The notes under the pieces are model-generated. The model ran no database searches. It worked only from the letters and a program-made list of their open reading frames with translations, and had not been told where the DNA came from. Positions 23,780 to 35,487 of a DNA stretch of 64,000 bases are shown here, one piece after another; position 1 is the stretch's first letter; each line of letters opens with the position of its first letter. A program made the translations under genes and the position numbers. Source of the DNA: Symsagittifera roscoffensis. Lineage: Eukaryota; Xenacoelomorpha; Acoela; Convolutidae. Location of the stretch: assembly GCF_963678635.1 (NCBI RefSeq), contig NC_087070.1, positions 18,073,318-18,137,317 of the forward strand, given 5' to 3'.

Positions 23780-24102
23780 CAGGAGCGAATCTAGGAGTTT
23801 CTCGGGGGGGGGGGGGGGGGTGGGTTTCTTATTTTCAAAGATTTTCGAAAAAAAACTTTAATTGTCGACCGACCTCATTTTTTTAGGCCGACCAAATTGA
23901 ATTTCCGAGCTCTCCCAAAGCACTAAGAAGACGCCGAAGGCAAAATTTTGAAAAAAAAACAGGCCAAAAAATGCGATTTTAGGAACTCTTTCGTCAGCCA
24001 ATAATAGATATCTCAAAATAGTACAAAGGAGGGACCCTTTGGGGCGGCAGGGGGTCGAATCCCTGGGAGGGCGGGGGAAGATGCCCGCTTTTCACGCCCC
24101 TG
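23780..24102 (+). mobile_element. hAT-like MITE with CAGGGGCG ends and 8-bp target duplication, copy 3
   Basis: Left end CAGGAGCGAATCTAGG and right end CACGCCCCTG form short inverted termini. The flanks are ATAACTAT at 23772-23779 and ATAACTAC at 24103-24110, an 8-bp duplication with one mismatch, the length made by hAT transposases. A run of 17 G lies at 23804-23820. There is no coding capacity. Confidence 0.75.
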
Positions 24103-24110
24103 ATAACTAC

Positions 24111-24503
24111 TAACGATTATCGAGATTCATAGTAGAGCTTTTGAATCAAAAGTTAACCATGAACATCATATTTATTTTTTATTCCTATTCCAGTAGGTAT
24201 TTTTTATGGACAGCAATTTTTGTGCGGACAAACCTGAAAACTAAACAAAAATGCGTTAAGCTTTTTAAACTGATCTACCATGAATCGACCCAGGTCGACC
24301 TATATAATTCAGGTCGAAAAGCAGACTTTCAATCGACACATACGGCTCAGCCATTTGGCGAAAAAGTTGAAAATTGATCTTACTTAACTTCAAATAAAAA
24401 CTACCAATTTCTTTGTGAAACTCCTAGATGCAACTCTATGAATGACTGCCATCCAGAGGAATGGTTTGTCGAAAAGTACGCCACTTGAAAAACTAGAACC
24501 AAA
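24111..24503. other. Intergenic DNA, no supported gene
   Basis: A 78-codon frame at 24141-24377 has no domain or context and is treated as chance. Confidence 0.4.
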
Positions 24504-24856
24504 TGGAACCAGTTTTAAACAAGTATTTAGAACCAACTATATTATTGATAGATTATCACTGTAAAATACTTAAAACTAACCAATCATAATCCATGACTAA
24601 AACTTTCAATAATTTATTGTTTCAGCCAGAGATGAATAAATTTAACTTAGAAAACAGTTGCCCTTCCTAAGTTCTACTTCTAGATTCTAAGCCTCGCAAA
24701 AACACCAGTATACACTAGATCTATTGAGACTAGGAAATATAAGAGTAAGATTAGAATTGGTATTAAACTAAGAAGTTATACGAAGCGATCCGGCAGAAAA
24801 TAAGATAGCGTGACGAACAGACGCTGTTCCTTATCCGAAATTACTTTATGAGAAAG
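24504..24856 (+). repeat. Decayed LTR of the 18.5-kb element family
   Basis: The order of blocks matches the LTR at 3996-4403: TGGAACC, CCAATCATAATCC, AGTATACACTAGATCTATTG, AAGAGTAAGATTAG, AATAAGATAGCGTGACG and CCGAAATTACT. It has many substitutions and deletions, has lost the central palindrome, and no internal element sequence adjoins it, so it is an old solo LTR. Confidence 0.85.
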
Positions 24857-24889
24857 CCACCCTTGGTCTGAAATTGGTCTGAAATATAC

Positions 24890-25309
24890 CGCAAAATTAG
24901 CTTTTTCCTATCTAAAGTTTTCTTGAGGGGTGGGTGGATTTTCATAAAAATGTTCAAAATTTTAGTTGACCTTTTCTTAGTCCGACCAAATTTTTTTCCA
25001 AGCGTTCCCAAAACACTATAAAGGACCTTTTTTAACAAAATTTTCAGCGCCAAAACTTTAAAAAGTCAAAATGCTGTGTTTAGGCACTTTTTGGAAAATG
25101 CTGTTGAAAAAATTACGTTTTTTTGGCTCGCGCCTCCCTTCAAAATAAGTATATATTGGCGCCAAAGGCGATTTTAGAAAAACTTTATGGTTGGTTAGTC
25201 AAAAATGGATGTCATAAAATAATACCATTAGGGGGGACCCTTTGTTTGGTGAGGTGGGCGAATCCTTGAAGAAAAGGGCGTCAGCAATCGCCCTTTTAAT
25301 CCGCCCCTG
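24890..25309 (+). mobile_element. hAT-like MITE with CAGGGGCG ends, copy 4
   Basis: The blocks CTTGAGGGGTGGGTGG, AGTTGACCTTTTCTTAG, GGGGACCCTTTGTTTGG and the right end CCGCCCCTG match copy 3. The left end is eroded where it meets the decayed LTR. Confidence 0.6.
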
Positions 25310-27819
25310 CTTATTACTACAAAATTTTTGATCATTTTTTAAAAGAAAGCTTAAAAAGAACATTTTGACTTATTGTAGTTTTTCTTTAGGTACATTTCAA
25401 TCAAAAACGGAAATTTTTTATTTGTAGTCTGACTATCAAGATATAAACTTTGTTCCCTATACTTCCTCGAGTAAAAATTGTGTTGCTCCAATCAATCACT
25501 TCAAGACTTAGCTTTACGAAAAATTCAAATTGTACCTTCGGGTACTGGCAAAGATTTGTGAACAGTTTGAATCTTATAGTAAAACTATGAACTGGGTGAA
25601 GTGCCGGCTGTCTTTTGCCGTGCTCCATTCTTCCAGTGTGTGCTTCCGAGGCACAAGGACCAAGTGGAGGAGTCTTGGCTCAGACCATGATTTCTTACCA
25701 TAGAGAAATTTTTACGGATGTTCTAAAATGAAGAGAAATTGGCTAGCTATACGCAGAATCTTCTAGTAATGTAAAACGTGGATCTAAACGAAACAAAATG
25801 TTGATAAAATGAACCAAATAGATAATTGACTGATTTAAAAAAAAGTTTGAATCTTATATGCGTAGGTGTTTTTAATTTAGCATCACTCAATTTTTGAAGT
25901 CTTTTTTTTTGGTTCACTCGAGTGAAAAAACTTAAGTGGTTCACTAAAAATAATTAAATGGAAAGCACTTTAAATTTAATTCAATTCAAATAAGGTTCTG
26001 AGCTAGCATTTTTCGAAAATTTGGCTGTTTTGCCAAACATCTACTTTATCTTCACAGTTTTTCTTTTTGATCGTCAAAGGAAGCAAAAAATGTTAATAAT
26101 CAAAATGTCTTAGCCCAAATAACGTGCATTGAATAGGTAATTTAAAAAAAATAGTGTTCCTTGTTAGTGCGAACATTCGGCCTTATGTTTTATTGGCTCA
26201 TTGTGATTGATAGACTCATTTTGGTACAAAAATTTGTTTTTTTTTCTCTTCTATATAGTTGGTAGGAAGTGAGATGAAACTAAAGCGTATGCCGGCAGTT
26301 TTATGAAGAGGTCAATATATCTGTCAGATACATAGACCATATTAGAAGTCATTTTTAACGTGCAGTTTTGTCAATTTTTATGAGTTTCTATTAATTTTTT
26401 TTATTGAAATTATTTGTTTTTTTTTAACTTAATTTCATCTAAGCTAATATAACCTAAGCGTTAATACTTGTGTGTTGTTGAAATCAAAAAATAGCATAAA
26501 AATGGGAAAATAATTACAAAAAAAATGTTTTCGTATGTATAGCCTAACAGGTTTTTTTTCATATATAGAAAATTAGGTGAAGCTGAATGATAAATTACTT
26601 GCAAAATGCGTTTTTTAATTTATGAGTAAAGTAGAGCAACCTAAAAAATATTCTCAAGTTTGAAACTGCTGATAAGACAAATTAAACAGTGCGCATGATT
26701 AAACTATCATAAAGTGGCCGGGAGTAACTTTGAGAAGTTTTCTGCAACAATTTTTGTCTTTATTTTTGATATTTATATTATTATACCATAAAAACTTTCA
26801 ATGTTGATTGTTTTATGAGCAGAATTTATTTGTTATTTTTTCTTAAGGTTGTTGAAGAGTAATTGTTATAAAACTGAAAACCAATGAATATAAATACCAG
26901 TTTGTTTCTCCAACTTGTATCTGTGCCGATAGTTTTGTATGTATATATCAAGACAAAAAAGGTGATTTATCCTTGCTCCGGTTGAACGGTTTCACGAAAG
27001 GCAACTGAATATGGCGTAGTGCTGGTATTTTCTCCAGTTTTTAGTCGCCTCAATATAAACTCGTAGTAGTTCAAGTCTGAAATACTTGATAAATAATCTT
27101 TTTGGTCTAATTCTGAGTTGAGAAAAGCCTCAATTATTTTGTCTCCGTGTCGAAAAAACAGTCTAATTAAATGTCACAAAAATTACACAAAAAAAACAAT
27201 GAAAAATTCAGCTTTTATTTTAATTCTACATTGATTGTTACGATACACATATTTTCCTTATTAAAATGTTTGCTAGTTCAATCGCCTTTTACAAAGAAAA
27301 AATCAACATGTACACAAAAGAAATTTAAAAAATTATAATTCAGTTGAATTGCCAGTCTACCAAAAATGAAAATTAATTGTTAATATTTGGTTAAATTTGA
27401 TAACTTTGCAGCTATTTTATGGAACAAAGTTTTTAAGGTCGATCATAGTTCGTTATATTCGATTTTTTAATCGATTGGTTGAACACATCCAATTCGTTTG
27501 CCTTTTATACCTTTGGAGGATTTTTTGGTATAATGTATTCCAATATCCGGTTGAAATAAAACAATAAATGTTTGAGAAGTCTGCACTTCTGCACCCCCGC
27601 CAAAAAAACTTTATTTGAGATCAGGAGAACAATACTTTTCGGATGATATAAGAAAATCCGCAAAAAATTGCTGGCTAAAAAAGTTGGATCAACAGTTCTA
27701 TTTCCGTTTTTTTTTCATTTCAAACTAGAAGTTTTCAGTTCAAAAAACCTGTGATCAAAATAAAAGTAAAACAAAAAATTATTACAAATTATCCTTGAAG
27801 GACGTCTGAAAATTCAGGG
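25310..27819. other. AT-rich intergenic DNA
   Basis: No gene, RNA gene or repeat with clear ends is visible across 2.5 kb. Short frames at 25401-25628 and 25747-25944 (-) have no supporting context. Confidence 0.4.
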
Positions 27820-27828
27820 CTTCAGACT

Positions 27829-28272
27829 GGGTCTAGGACAACAGGCCGACGGGACTTCAAGCCGAAAGGACTTCAGGCCGAAATTTGAACTTTACAATCA
27901 CCTCAAAATCACCATCACGTTGCTTTTCAAAATTGTAGGCAAGTTTAGTCCATAAAAAGCGTTATTCATGACAATGCACCACTTGGGATTGGCATCCGTT
28001 AATAACATCAACCGGTTTTTGAAATGCATAGATTAAAAGCATGAAAAGCGCCTTCAACCGTGTTTTATTTTTCATCTTTCCTAAACATTAGTTGTAGGCT
28101 TAAAATTTATGAAAACGCCAATAGCTAGTGAAGAAAGATAACGAAATTCAGAAATTCTTCAATAAAAATTACAAATTAATCATATTTTACAACTTTATAA
28201 AAAAAATATTCGGCTTGAAGTCCCTAATTTACGATTCGGCTTGAAGTCCCGTCGGCTTGATGTCCGGTACCC
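27829..28272. mobile_element. 444-bp terminal-inverted-repeat element with 9-bp target duplication
   Basis: The ends form inverted repeats of about 38 bp: GGGTCTAGGACAACAGGCCG on the left against GGGTACCGGACATCAAGCCG read from the right. Both then continue ACGGGACTTCAAGCCGAA. The block GGACTTCA(A/G)GCCGAA is repeated twice in tandem inside each terminus. CTTCAGACT flanks both sides (27820-27828 and 28273-28281). Nine-base duplications are typical of Mutator-like elements; Merlin is an alternative. There is no coding capacity, so it is non-autonomous. Confidence 0.85.
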
Positions 28273-28396
28273 CTTCAGACTAATACGGTTAGCCTTGTTT
28301 CACTAATTGCTCTAAGTTCGATGGCGTAGGGGGATAACTAAAAAATTTATATGCAATATTTCTGGTCCTTTAAATGACAGATGGAATATTCAGAGC

Positions 28397-28927
28397 AACA
28401 AGACTGCTCGTATCAGGGCAAAGCCCTGAATGTTCCGACTGCCTTTTCAGTTTTATCGAGCAGTAGTAACATAAAAAAATTAAAAATCAAAAAAATGAAA
28501 ATTTTTTTTCTAAAATTAGAAATTTTTTTTTAATGAAATCAGCCCCCCACACGCCATATTAAGTTTAAAAGAATAGATTTTGTTCATTGTAACAAAACAA
28601 TTATGGCAAATAAGCTTCTTTCAACCAATGTGGAACGATTTAAAAGACGGATTAAATCTCCGCTTACGCGTTAACAGCGCGAAATATATCGCGCGTTAAT
28701 TGTCCCAAATTGACCAAAATAGCAATCTTCAAACCCTCATAACTTTACGAAAAATGATCACAGGTGAAATATCTTTTCAAATTTAAGCTCAAGACAACAA
28801 TACCTTTTGAATGATATAAAAAATTCTGTCAAAAATGGCTAGTTAAAAAGTCGAAATTTGTCTGAAGAAAAAAAAACCCACCCCGAGCACAAATATTCCG
28901 TCACTTTCGTATCGAAAGTCGGAACAA
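28397..28927 (+). mobile_element. Helentron-like non-autonomous element, copy 3
   Basis: It begins AACAAGACTGCTCGTATCAG, with stem-loop CAGGGCAAAGCCCTG and then TGTTCCGACTGCC. It ends with stem-loop ACTTTCGTATCGAAAGT and CGGAACAAT. Both end hairpins are intact. The interior is non-coding. Confidence 0.8.
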
Positions 28928-30015
28928 TAGCAGATAAAAAATGAAATATCTATGATTGAAAGCGTTTTTTTATTATCCATTTTTTCGTAGATCAATTGTT
29001 ATCCCAACACTTGACCATTTGCAACTTCAGTTTTTCAAATAAAATTTTTAGCAACTCCTCAGACCGTCATGCAAACCATCATTAACTTCAGCGACGTTGT
29101 GTAATTAACCAATTAGTAAATATACTCATTATGTAATATATTAGTGAATAAGTCGGTGAATGGTTAGCTAACCAGAAGCAATAGAGCAGAAGGACAGACC
29201 ATCAGCTGGTGTATTAACAATGAGATGGTAATTACAGCTGTGCGTGAATAGTTATAACAACTAATCGATGAAGGGACCAGCGAAGTATTATAATTAAGTG
29301 TAACGCTCATTTGCGCTGTACAAATCTGGTCATTTTTGATGGTGCTAGCACTTCGAGCAAACCGATGATAAGGCAGATTTTCTGTTTAAAACACTTTATA
29401 TCAATTTATAAGCATTCAAACTCTATTTTTCACTTGAAAAAAAAAACTGAAATATAAAAATGTTTTCATTAAAATCTTGACATTAATTAACTTCTGAAAC
29501 AGTAAATGCAGGATACATTAAAACGCCCAGATCACAAAATGGATAAACTTCAGAATATATATTTTTGCACTCTTAAAAGTACTTGTGAATTGCCTGAAGT
29601 TTTCTAAAAATTATAGAAACATATTTATAGCAAGAGGGATCTACCGTTGGAGTGTTCGGTTGATTGCATGCCATCCGTGATGGTTCTCAGGTGGACTAGA
29701 CCACACAAAAGGTATGATCACTTGTGTCTAGTTATGATAGTCAAACTCAGAAGTCTGCAGCAGTCAATAATAGTTGTACCTCACTTAGTGGTTTACCAAG
29801 ACAGAAATGTGTTATTTTTGCTCAAGCCACAAAAACAACAAACGTTACAGAAGCCATCTTGAAGTCATAACTAAGTAGTTAAAGCACCTGTTATTACTGC
29901 TGCTCTCACCAAAAACATGTTTTGAATTGTACTCTGTTAAAATCAATAACTCGCGTCAATTAACTTGTTAAAAAGTATAATAAACTTTTTGACGAATAAC
30001 AAAAATTGCCATATC
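28928..30015. other. Non-coding DNA, possibly including the lost 5' LTR of the BEL/Pao element
   Basis: A 71-codon frame at 29647-29862 has no domain. I could not match any part to the sequence after 33869, so the 5' LTR of the downstream element is either eroded or absent. Confidence 0.35.
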
Positions 30016-30496
30016 ATGTCGCGTCGCCAGAAACTTAATTATAAAGCCGTCACTCGTACGCGCCTTCGCAAGTTTTATATATGGTATACCGGTACCCAAT
30101 AAACTCTAAAAAAGATCTGAGGTTCATTATTTGTTGCATAAGTTGTTTTTCAGATCTGAACTAATTCATAATTTCTTTTCCGAGAATTAGAGATCAAATA
30201 GATGTTTTCAGATCTGACATAACTATGAAAAAAAAAAATCTAACACCTAAAGTGTCCATGGAACCTTTTTACATTCCATACTACATGCGTAGAATAAATG
30301 AGTTCTGAGCAATCATTAGACTTTATCACTTTTCATTTTTTCTGCAATTTTGAAGAATAAATAGATAAACTAGTGGTAAAAAAATTGTGAACGCAAACAA
30401 TTTTTTAAAACTATACCTTTAGTCCAACTAATTGAACTAATAAAATATATTTTTTCAAAAACCGTTATTATTCCTATAAAATCTTAAAATTCATGA

Positions 30497-31303
30497 ATGG
30501 ATTACATTTCCTGGTGTCTTTTTTATTTTTATGGAAATCTAATTCAACAGTCTACGATGCGAGAGTTTTCTAAGTGTCTGCTAGTGCCCTGGCTTACCTC
30601 CACTGTGTATTTTAATTCTCCGCCAGTTCATCCCCAACATGTTCCGCATTTTGTCAATTATACTAATATCGGTTACCAGCCAGTCAAGGAAGACTACGCA
30701 CCGCCTTCTGCTTATCCGAACCAAGGTTGTTCATCGGATCGACCTCTCTCCGCTCATGAATTGGCGGAATTATTGATGCATAGCCGCAAAGATCATCTTC
30801 CTGAATGGAAGTTAGCACAGTTTGACGGCAACCCGTTAAACTGGCACGAATGGTTTGGTCAGTTTAAGTCCACCGTTGATTCCGCTGTTCTCACCGATGA
30901 TACGAAACTGACATACTCAAAAAAACTTGTCACCGGCAAAGCAAAAACCGCAATTGCGGAATTTAGTTATAGTGGTGTTATGTACAAGGATGCACTGGCC
31001 ACCTTGCAACGGAAGTTCGGGCAAGCACACGCTATTGTTGGTGCGCATCTCGATAAGCTGAATACTTTTTCTCCACTTAAGTTGCACAATTCGGAAAACG
31101 TCATTAGTTTCTCCTCTGCCATATCTGGCCACGTAGCAGGTTTCAAATCATTGTCATTCAATGATGATCTAAAGAGTGTTAACATGTTGAACCAAGCTGT
31201 TAGTAATATTCCGCCTAACCTCAAGGAAGCTTGGTCAATGCATACTGTTAGGCATAATTGGCAGCGACCAACACTCTTGGCCGCCTCAGTCGTAAAAATT
31301 TGA
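30497..31303 (+). pseudogene. BEL/Pao gag region
   Basis: From about 30750 the product shows the gag-associated domain common in BEL/Pao elements: LPEWKLAQFDGNPLNWHEWF, followed by KLTYSKKLVTGKAKTAI, a YKDALATLQRKFG block and a DDLKSVN block. The usual zinc knuckles and the protease that follow in BEL/Pao are absent because the frame ends at the deletion. Before about 30580 the sequence looks unrelated; a short frame with basic residues at 30016-30096 (MSRRQKLNYKAVTRTRLRKF) may be the original gag start, separated by inserted non-coding DNA. Confidence 0.75.
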
Positions 31304-31304
31304 C

Positions 31305-32160
31305 ATGAACGATTACTTGGATTCGTTCGAGAACGTTACCCATGCAATTAAAAATAGTCGCGATTTGGTTTCCTTACTAAAGTTGGGAGGATTTAATTTG
31401 ACTAAATTTGTCAGTAATGCTGATGAAACCTCGTCTTCACCCATCAACGAAATATGTAACGGTGCCGAGCAATCAACACAAGTCTTAGGGCTTGAGTGGG
31501 ACCATCTGAAAGACACATTGGTTGTTAGCAGAGGCGTGGATCGTCCTCTCGATAAGGCAATAACTCAACGAACCGTTTTGTCTCTTCTGTGTTTGACCCT
31601 GTTGGGTTAGTAGCTCCATACACCGTTAGGGCCCGTCTTTTGCTTAAATATATTTGGAAAATCAGTGGCCAAAGTTGGGACGACGAATTGCCGGAAGACA
31701 TAAGAGATAAGTTTCTCGAGTGATACTCCGGTCTCCCTCTCTTAGGGCAATTGACTATTCCCCGTTGTTATTTCACAGAGCCTGTGGATCAAATTGAGCT
31801 CCACATGTTCGGTGATAGCTCGCAGGACGTTTTCTGTGCGGTTGGATTTTTGCGTGCGCGACTCTCGAGTTCGCACAAAACTCAAATATCCTTCATCTTT
31901 GGTAAAGCTCGCGTTGCGCCCATGAAAGCGCTATCTATACCAAAGCTAGAGCTTCAAGCTGCTCTGCTCGCCACACGACTAAAAGATGATATACTGACCA
32001 CCCTTACTGTCAGCATTAACCATGTCTACATGTGAACAGATAGTACAACAGCTAAACTCCACTGAAAAATTACCTGTATTCGTCGCTAACCGTGTCGGCG
32101 AAATCCTCGAATCGACCACTATTGATGGGTGGCACCATGTTCTGATCGGCGAGAATCCAG
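31305..32160 (+). pseudogene. BEL/Pao reverse transcriptase end and RNase H region
   Basis: The product begins NDYLDSFEN, the sequence just after the catalytic YxDD of Pao reverse transcriptases. It goes on with a GLEWD block, a short out-of-frame stretch with the DPVGL-type connection motif, and RNase H pieces (HMFGDSSQDVFCAVGF and IPKLELQAALLATRL). Breaks: frame changes near 31610 and 31725 and a stop at about 32034. The catalytic motif itself and everything before it is lost. The junction with gag at about 31300 is the deletion point. Confidence 0.8.
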
Positions 32161-32245
32161 CTGATATCGGTACGCGGTAAATTTCTTCGGAAGCCCTCAA
32201 GGATAGCAGCTGGGTTATTGGTCCGAGCATTCTCAGGACTACTGA

Positions 32246-33868
32246 TTGGCCGTTTTTAGCCTACGAACGTGTATCAATAAAATTCGTTTGAAGGGTCCTT
32301 CTTGTGATGTTGACAATTGCTTGGAGCCATCATCTTCCTTCGTCACCGTTATCACATTCATCAAACAGCCCGAACACGGGTTCAATTGGGAAAGGTTCAG
32401 TTCCTTTACGAGATATAAACGAGTAGTCGCTTTTATGTTGAGGATGCTGCCTTCACATAAGCATTTTCATGAAAAGGACTTACGAATCACCGACCCCACT
32501 GAACTTGATATTGCAGAAAGCAAACTGATTCATCTTGCTCAGATGGAATCCTTACCCGTTGAGTTAAAAACACTCACCGCTGGCAAACCTATTAAGAATA
32601 GTAGTAAAATTGCCACATACTCGCCATTTATCGGTCCCGCTGGTATCATTCGTTCCACCGGACGGATCGTGCGCTTGGTGAATACCGAGTTTGATACTAA
32701 GCACCCAATATTACTCGACGACCGACATACCCTAGTTCGTTTGTTGGCCCGCAGCCTCCACCAGAAGCACTTTCATCAAGGTTTAGATTACATGCGCTCC
32801 GTTTTAAATATGAAATATGCAATACTTGGGTTGCGTCGACTACTTGGGTCTATCGAAAATCAATGTGTGACATGTCGTAAACGCAAAGCAAGTACCATCC
32901 AGCCGATTATGTCCGATTTACCAGTCGAACGTCTCGGATATAAGCAACCACCCCTTAATCATACGGGTGTGGATTATTTCGGACCGCTTTACGTTATGGT
33001 TCGCAGAAGCACTGAAAAAAGATGGGGAATTCTTTTCACTTGCCTCACCACCAGCGCTTGAGATTGTACCATCCCTTGAGATTGTACCATCACTGGACAC
33101 TAGTTCTTGTGTCATGGGCATTGAACGGTTCATTGCGCGTCGTGGTACACCAAACACGATCTGGTTGGATAACGGCACGAACTTCGTTGGTGCGGAAAAG
33201 GAACTACTTGCCTGCATCAAGAGCTGGAACGGCATAGCTCCGACCATTTTTGCACACAAAGGTATTACTTGAAAATTTAAACCGCCAGGCGCACCCCATC
33301 ATGGCGGCTCCTGGGAGCGCCTCGTCCGAAGCGTGAAGCGCGTGCTTTACGATATACTAGGCAGTAGGCGAGTCGCCGAAGAGCTGTTAGGAACAGCATT
33401 CTGCTTAGTTGAGCAGGCTTTGATTTCGAGGCCAATCACTCCCATTGGTACTGCTTCACGTAAGTTAGAAGCGTTAACCCCAAACCACTTTTTGCTTGGA
33501 CAACATGCCACAAGCTTTCCTTCGCTTTTACCTGGGGAGCACTTCGATCTTAAGAAAAAGTACGAGCGAGCGCAGTCATATGCTAACGCGATTTGGTCTC
33601 GTGTGCTTTGAGAAAATGTTCCCTCAATGAATAAGCGTGTCAAGTGGCACACTCATTCTGACTCCACTCTTAAGACAGGCGAACTCGTGTGGGTGATTGA
33701 GCCCGATAGCCCGCGTGGATACTACCCTCTCGCCCGAATCGTCAAGCTAAACTACGGACAGGACGGTTGCACCCGGTCCGCCCTTGTTAAGATCGCAACC
33801 CGTGAAGTCACTCGGCCGACCGTTAAGTTCGCTCCAGTTCTTCCTACTTCAGGGGGGGGGGGGGAGGA
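32246..33868 (+). pseudogene. BEL/Pao integrase and C-terminal domain region
   Basis: Pieces of integrase are readable in several frames: an H-H-C-C-type zinc region (HQKHFHQGLDYMRS... CVTCRKRK), the first catalytic Asp block (HTGVDYFGPLYV), the second (WLDNGTNFVGAEKE near 33160), and the Glu block (GGSWERLVRSVKRV near 33310). A C-terminal module follows (PNHFLLGQ, then GELVWVIEPDSPRGYYPLARI), as is usual in Pao elements. Breaks include stops at about 33059 and 33270 and frame changes near 33610. An 18-bp tandem duplication (TTGAGATTGTACCATC) sits at about 33059-33092. Confidence 0.85.
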
Positions 33869-34020
33869 TGTTGCAACGAAAATATAAAACAAGAGTATAA
33901 ATGCATATAAAACAAGCTTTAATGGCCAAGCGGCCTAAACTAACGTAACGCGAATTATATGTGCGACATAACAGTTGACGTAAGTTCGAGTCCCCCACTT
34001 GCCCATGTATTAATATACTA
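33869..34020 (+). repeat. Start of the BEL/Pao 3' LTR (end not defined)
   Basis: TGTTGCAACG follows directly after the polypurine tract, as expected for an LTR start, and TATAAATG lies at 33896-33903. No second copy is in the window, so the right end cannot be set. Confidence 0.5.
33916..34003 (+). other. tRNA-like sequence (type II spacing), degenerate
   Basis: TGGCCAAGCGGCC at 33923 fits a polymerase III A box and GTTCGAGTCC at 33984-33993 fits a B box. They are 61 nt apart, the spacing of a Leu- or Ser-type tRNA. The acceptor and T stems do not pair, so this is not a working tRNA. It may be a tRNA-derived insert or a decayed tRNA copy inside the LTR. Confidence 0.35.
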
Positions 34021-35350
34021 AAAAAAGGGGTTATATCCTATTTTAACTGTTTTTTTTTGTTCTAATTCGGTTCAGCCTTGATTAAGGCTGACCGCCAAAA
34101 AGAGCAATTTGTCATAAGGACATTACCGACCGGTTCTTGTGGCTAGCTTGTGCCAAATGATCTTTTAAACGAGTTGTACCGAAACAATCGGAAGTTTATT
34201 TTCTGATTTTGATTATGCAAACCGTTTACAATTGCTTATTTTTTGTAATGTGTGGTGTGTTTACCGAAAAATACCCATAACTAAATTGGTTTTACACAGT
34301 TTTTTCAGAGATTGAGCGCACATTTTGCTAAAGAAACAGCAGACTATGAAAAAAGGCTAGTCATACACTTTCACAAATAGAGCTAATAAAAAAACACTTG
34401 TCATGCTATTTCATAAATGCATGACCAGAATGTTTTCAAACATAACTTTTCTTCTACATCAACAAAAAATATATAGGGTAAAGTAAAAAATTATCAAAAT
34501 TGATATTTTATTAAAATTAGTTTTTCTTAGTTCTTTTACTTCTTTATATTCGAAAAAAAAACACTTTTAGGAACAAACAAACTTCAAAAAGATTCTTCCT
34601 GGCAAAATTTATTTTTTTGTCTATAACATAGTCCAAACACAGTATTTGTGCACAAAAGAAACAAAAATCAATATGTGTGTTTTGAATGAAACCAGAATTG
34701 CTTTTTTTTGTTTTATTTAATAAGTTTTTTTTAATAATGTAAAAAAAGAATGGGCCGCAATTTACATATGTTCGAAATTTAAAAAAAAAAGCTTTCGAGC
34801 TGTACAAAAAAAATGCTTTTTGATGTATTTAAATGTGAATTCAAAACATTAAATTACACTGCGAATCTGCAAATGCAGTTCATTTGTGAGATTCTTGCCC
34901 CTGAACTTGCTGATTTTCGGGCTCGAGAAATTTTTTGGTTTTTGTGTTTAGAACACAAAAAATTAAGCAAAACTCAAAATATTTAAAATTTTTGACATAA
35001 GGAGAAACTGCTATTCAGACAATTTCATAAAACAGGAAAATATTATAAAAATTTCAAACCGCAAAAAAACGCTAGTCACACAAATTCACAAGGCAAAAAA
35101 TTCTAGTAGAGTTATCAGACAATTTTCTGTACGTCTGAAATGCTATTTTCAAAAATTGTCAAATTGTATGACGAGCGCTTTTAGTCCACCCGGGTATCTA
35201 GCAGAAACTTGAAAATAATGAAATTCCTAAAATAACTAATACTCGAAAACAGAATTATGGATGTAATCAGATTCGAATTGACCAAGAAAACAACATTCCA
35301 GATTTGAAATTTAGTTACAAAAATAATCAAGAGTGAAACATTTTTTCACC
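34021..35350. other. AT-rich intergenic DNA
   Basis: No supported gene. A loosely repeated motif GCTAGTCATACACTTTCACA recurs in altered form near 34360, 34395 and 35070. Confidence 0.35.
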
Positions 35351-35487
35351 AATGAGCTCAGGACAACAATACCTTTTGGGTGAATTACAAAATCCTGTCG
35401 AAAATTGATAGCTGAAAGTCGAAATTGGCCTCGAGAAACGAAACTTCCGGAGCCCAATACTCCGTTTTTTTGGAAGTCCCAACAAAA
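35351..35487 (+). repeat. 3' fragment of the Helentron-like family
   Basis: Only the last third of the element is recognisable: GAGCTCAGGACAACAATACC, CTGAAAGTCGAAATTGGCC, GAGCCCAATACTCCG and GAAGTCCCAACA. The end hairpin is destroyed. Confidence 0.55.

Larger units (their letters stand above)
30016..33868 (+). mobile_element. Decayed BEL/Pao LTR retrotransposon with a large internal deletion
   Basis: Parts appear in BEL/Pao order: a basic gag N-terminus (30016-30096), gag domain, the end of reverse transcriptase, RNase H, integrase and a post-integrase domain, then a polypurine run (A, 13 G, AGGA) at 33851-33868. Protease and most of reverse transcriptase are missing. Frames are broken at many places, so it is dead. 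GC content is higher than in the surroundings. Confidence 0.85.

Noticed and set aside
33059-33092. CRISPR-like or regulatory direct repeat
   Set aside because: It is one 18-bp tandem duplication within a dead integrase gene, without spacers or array structure.
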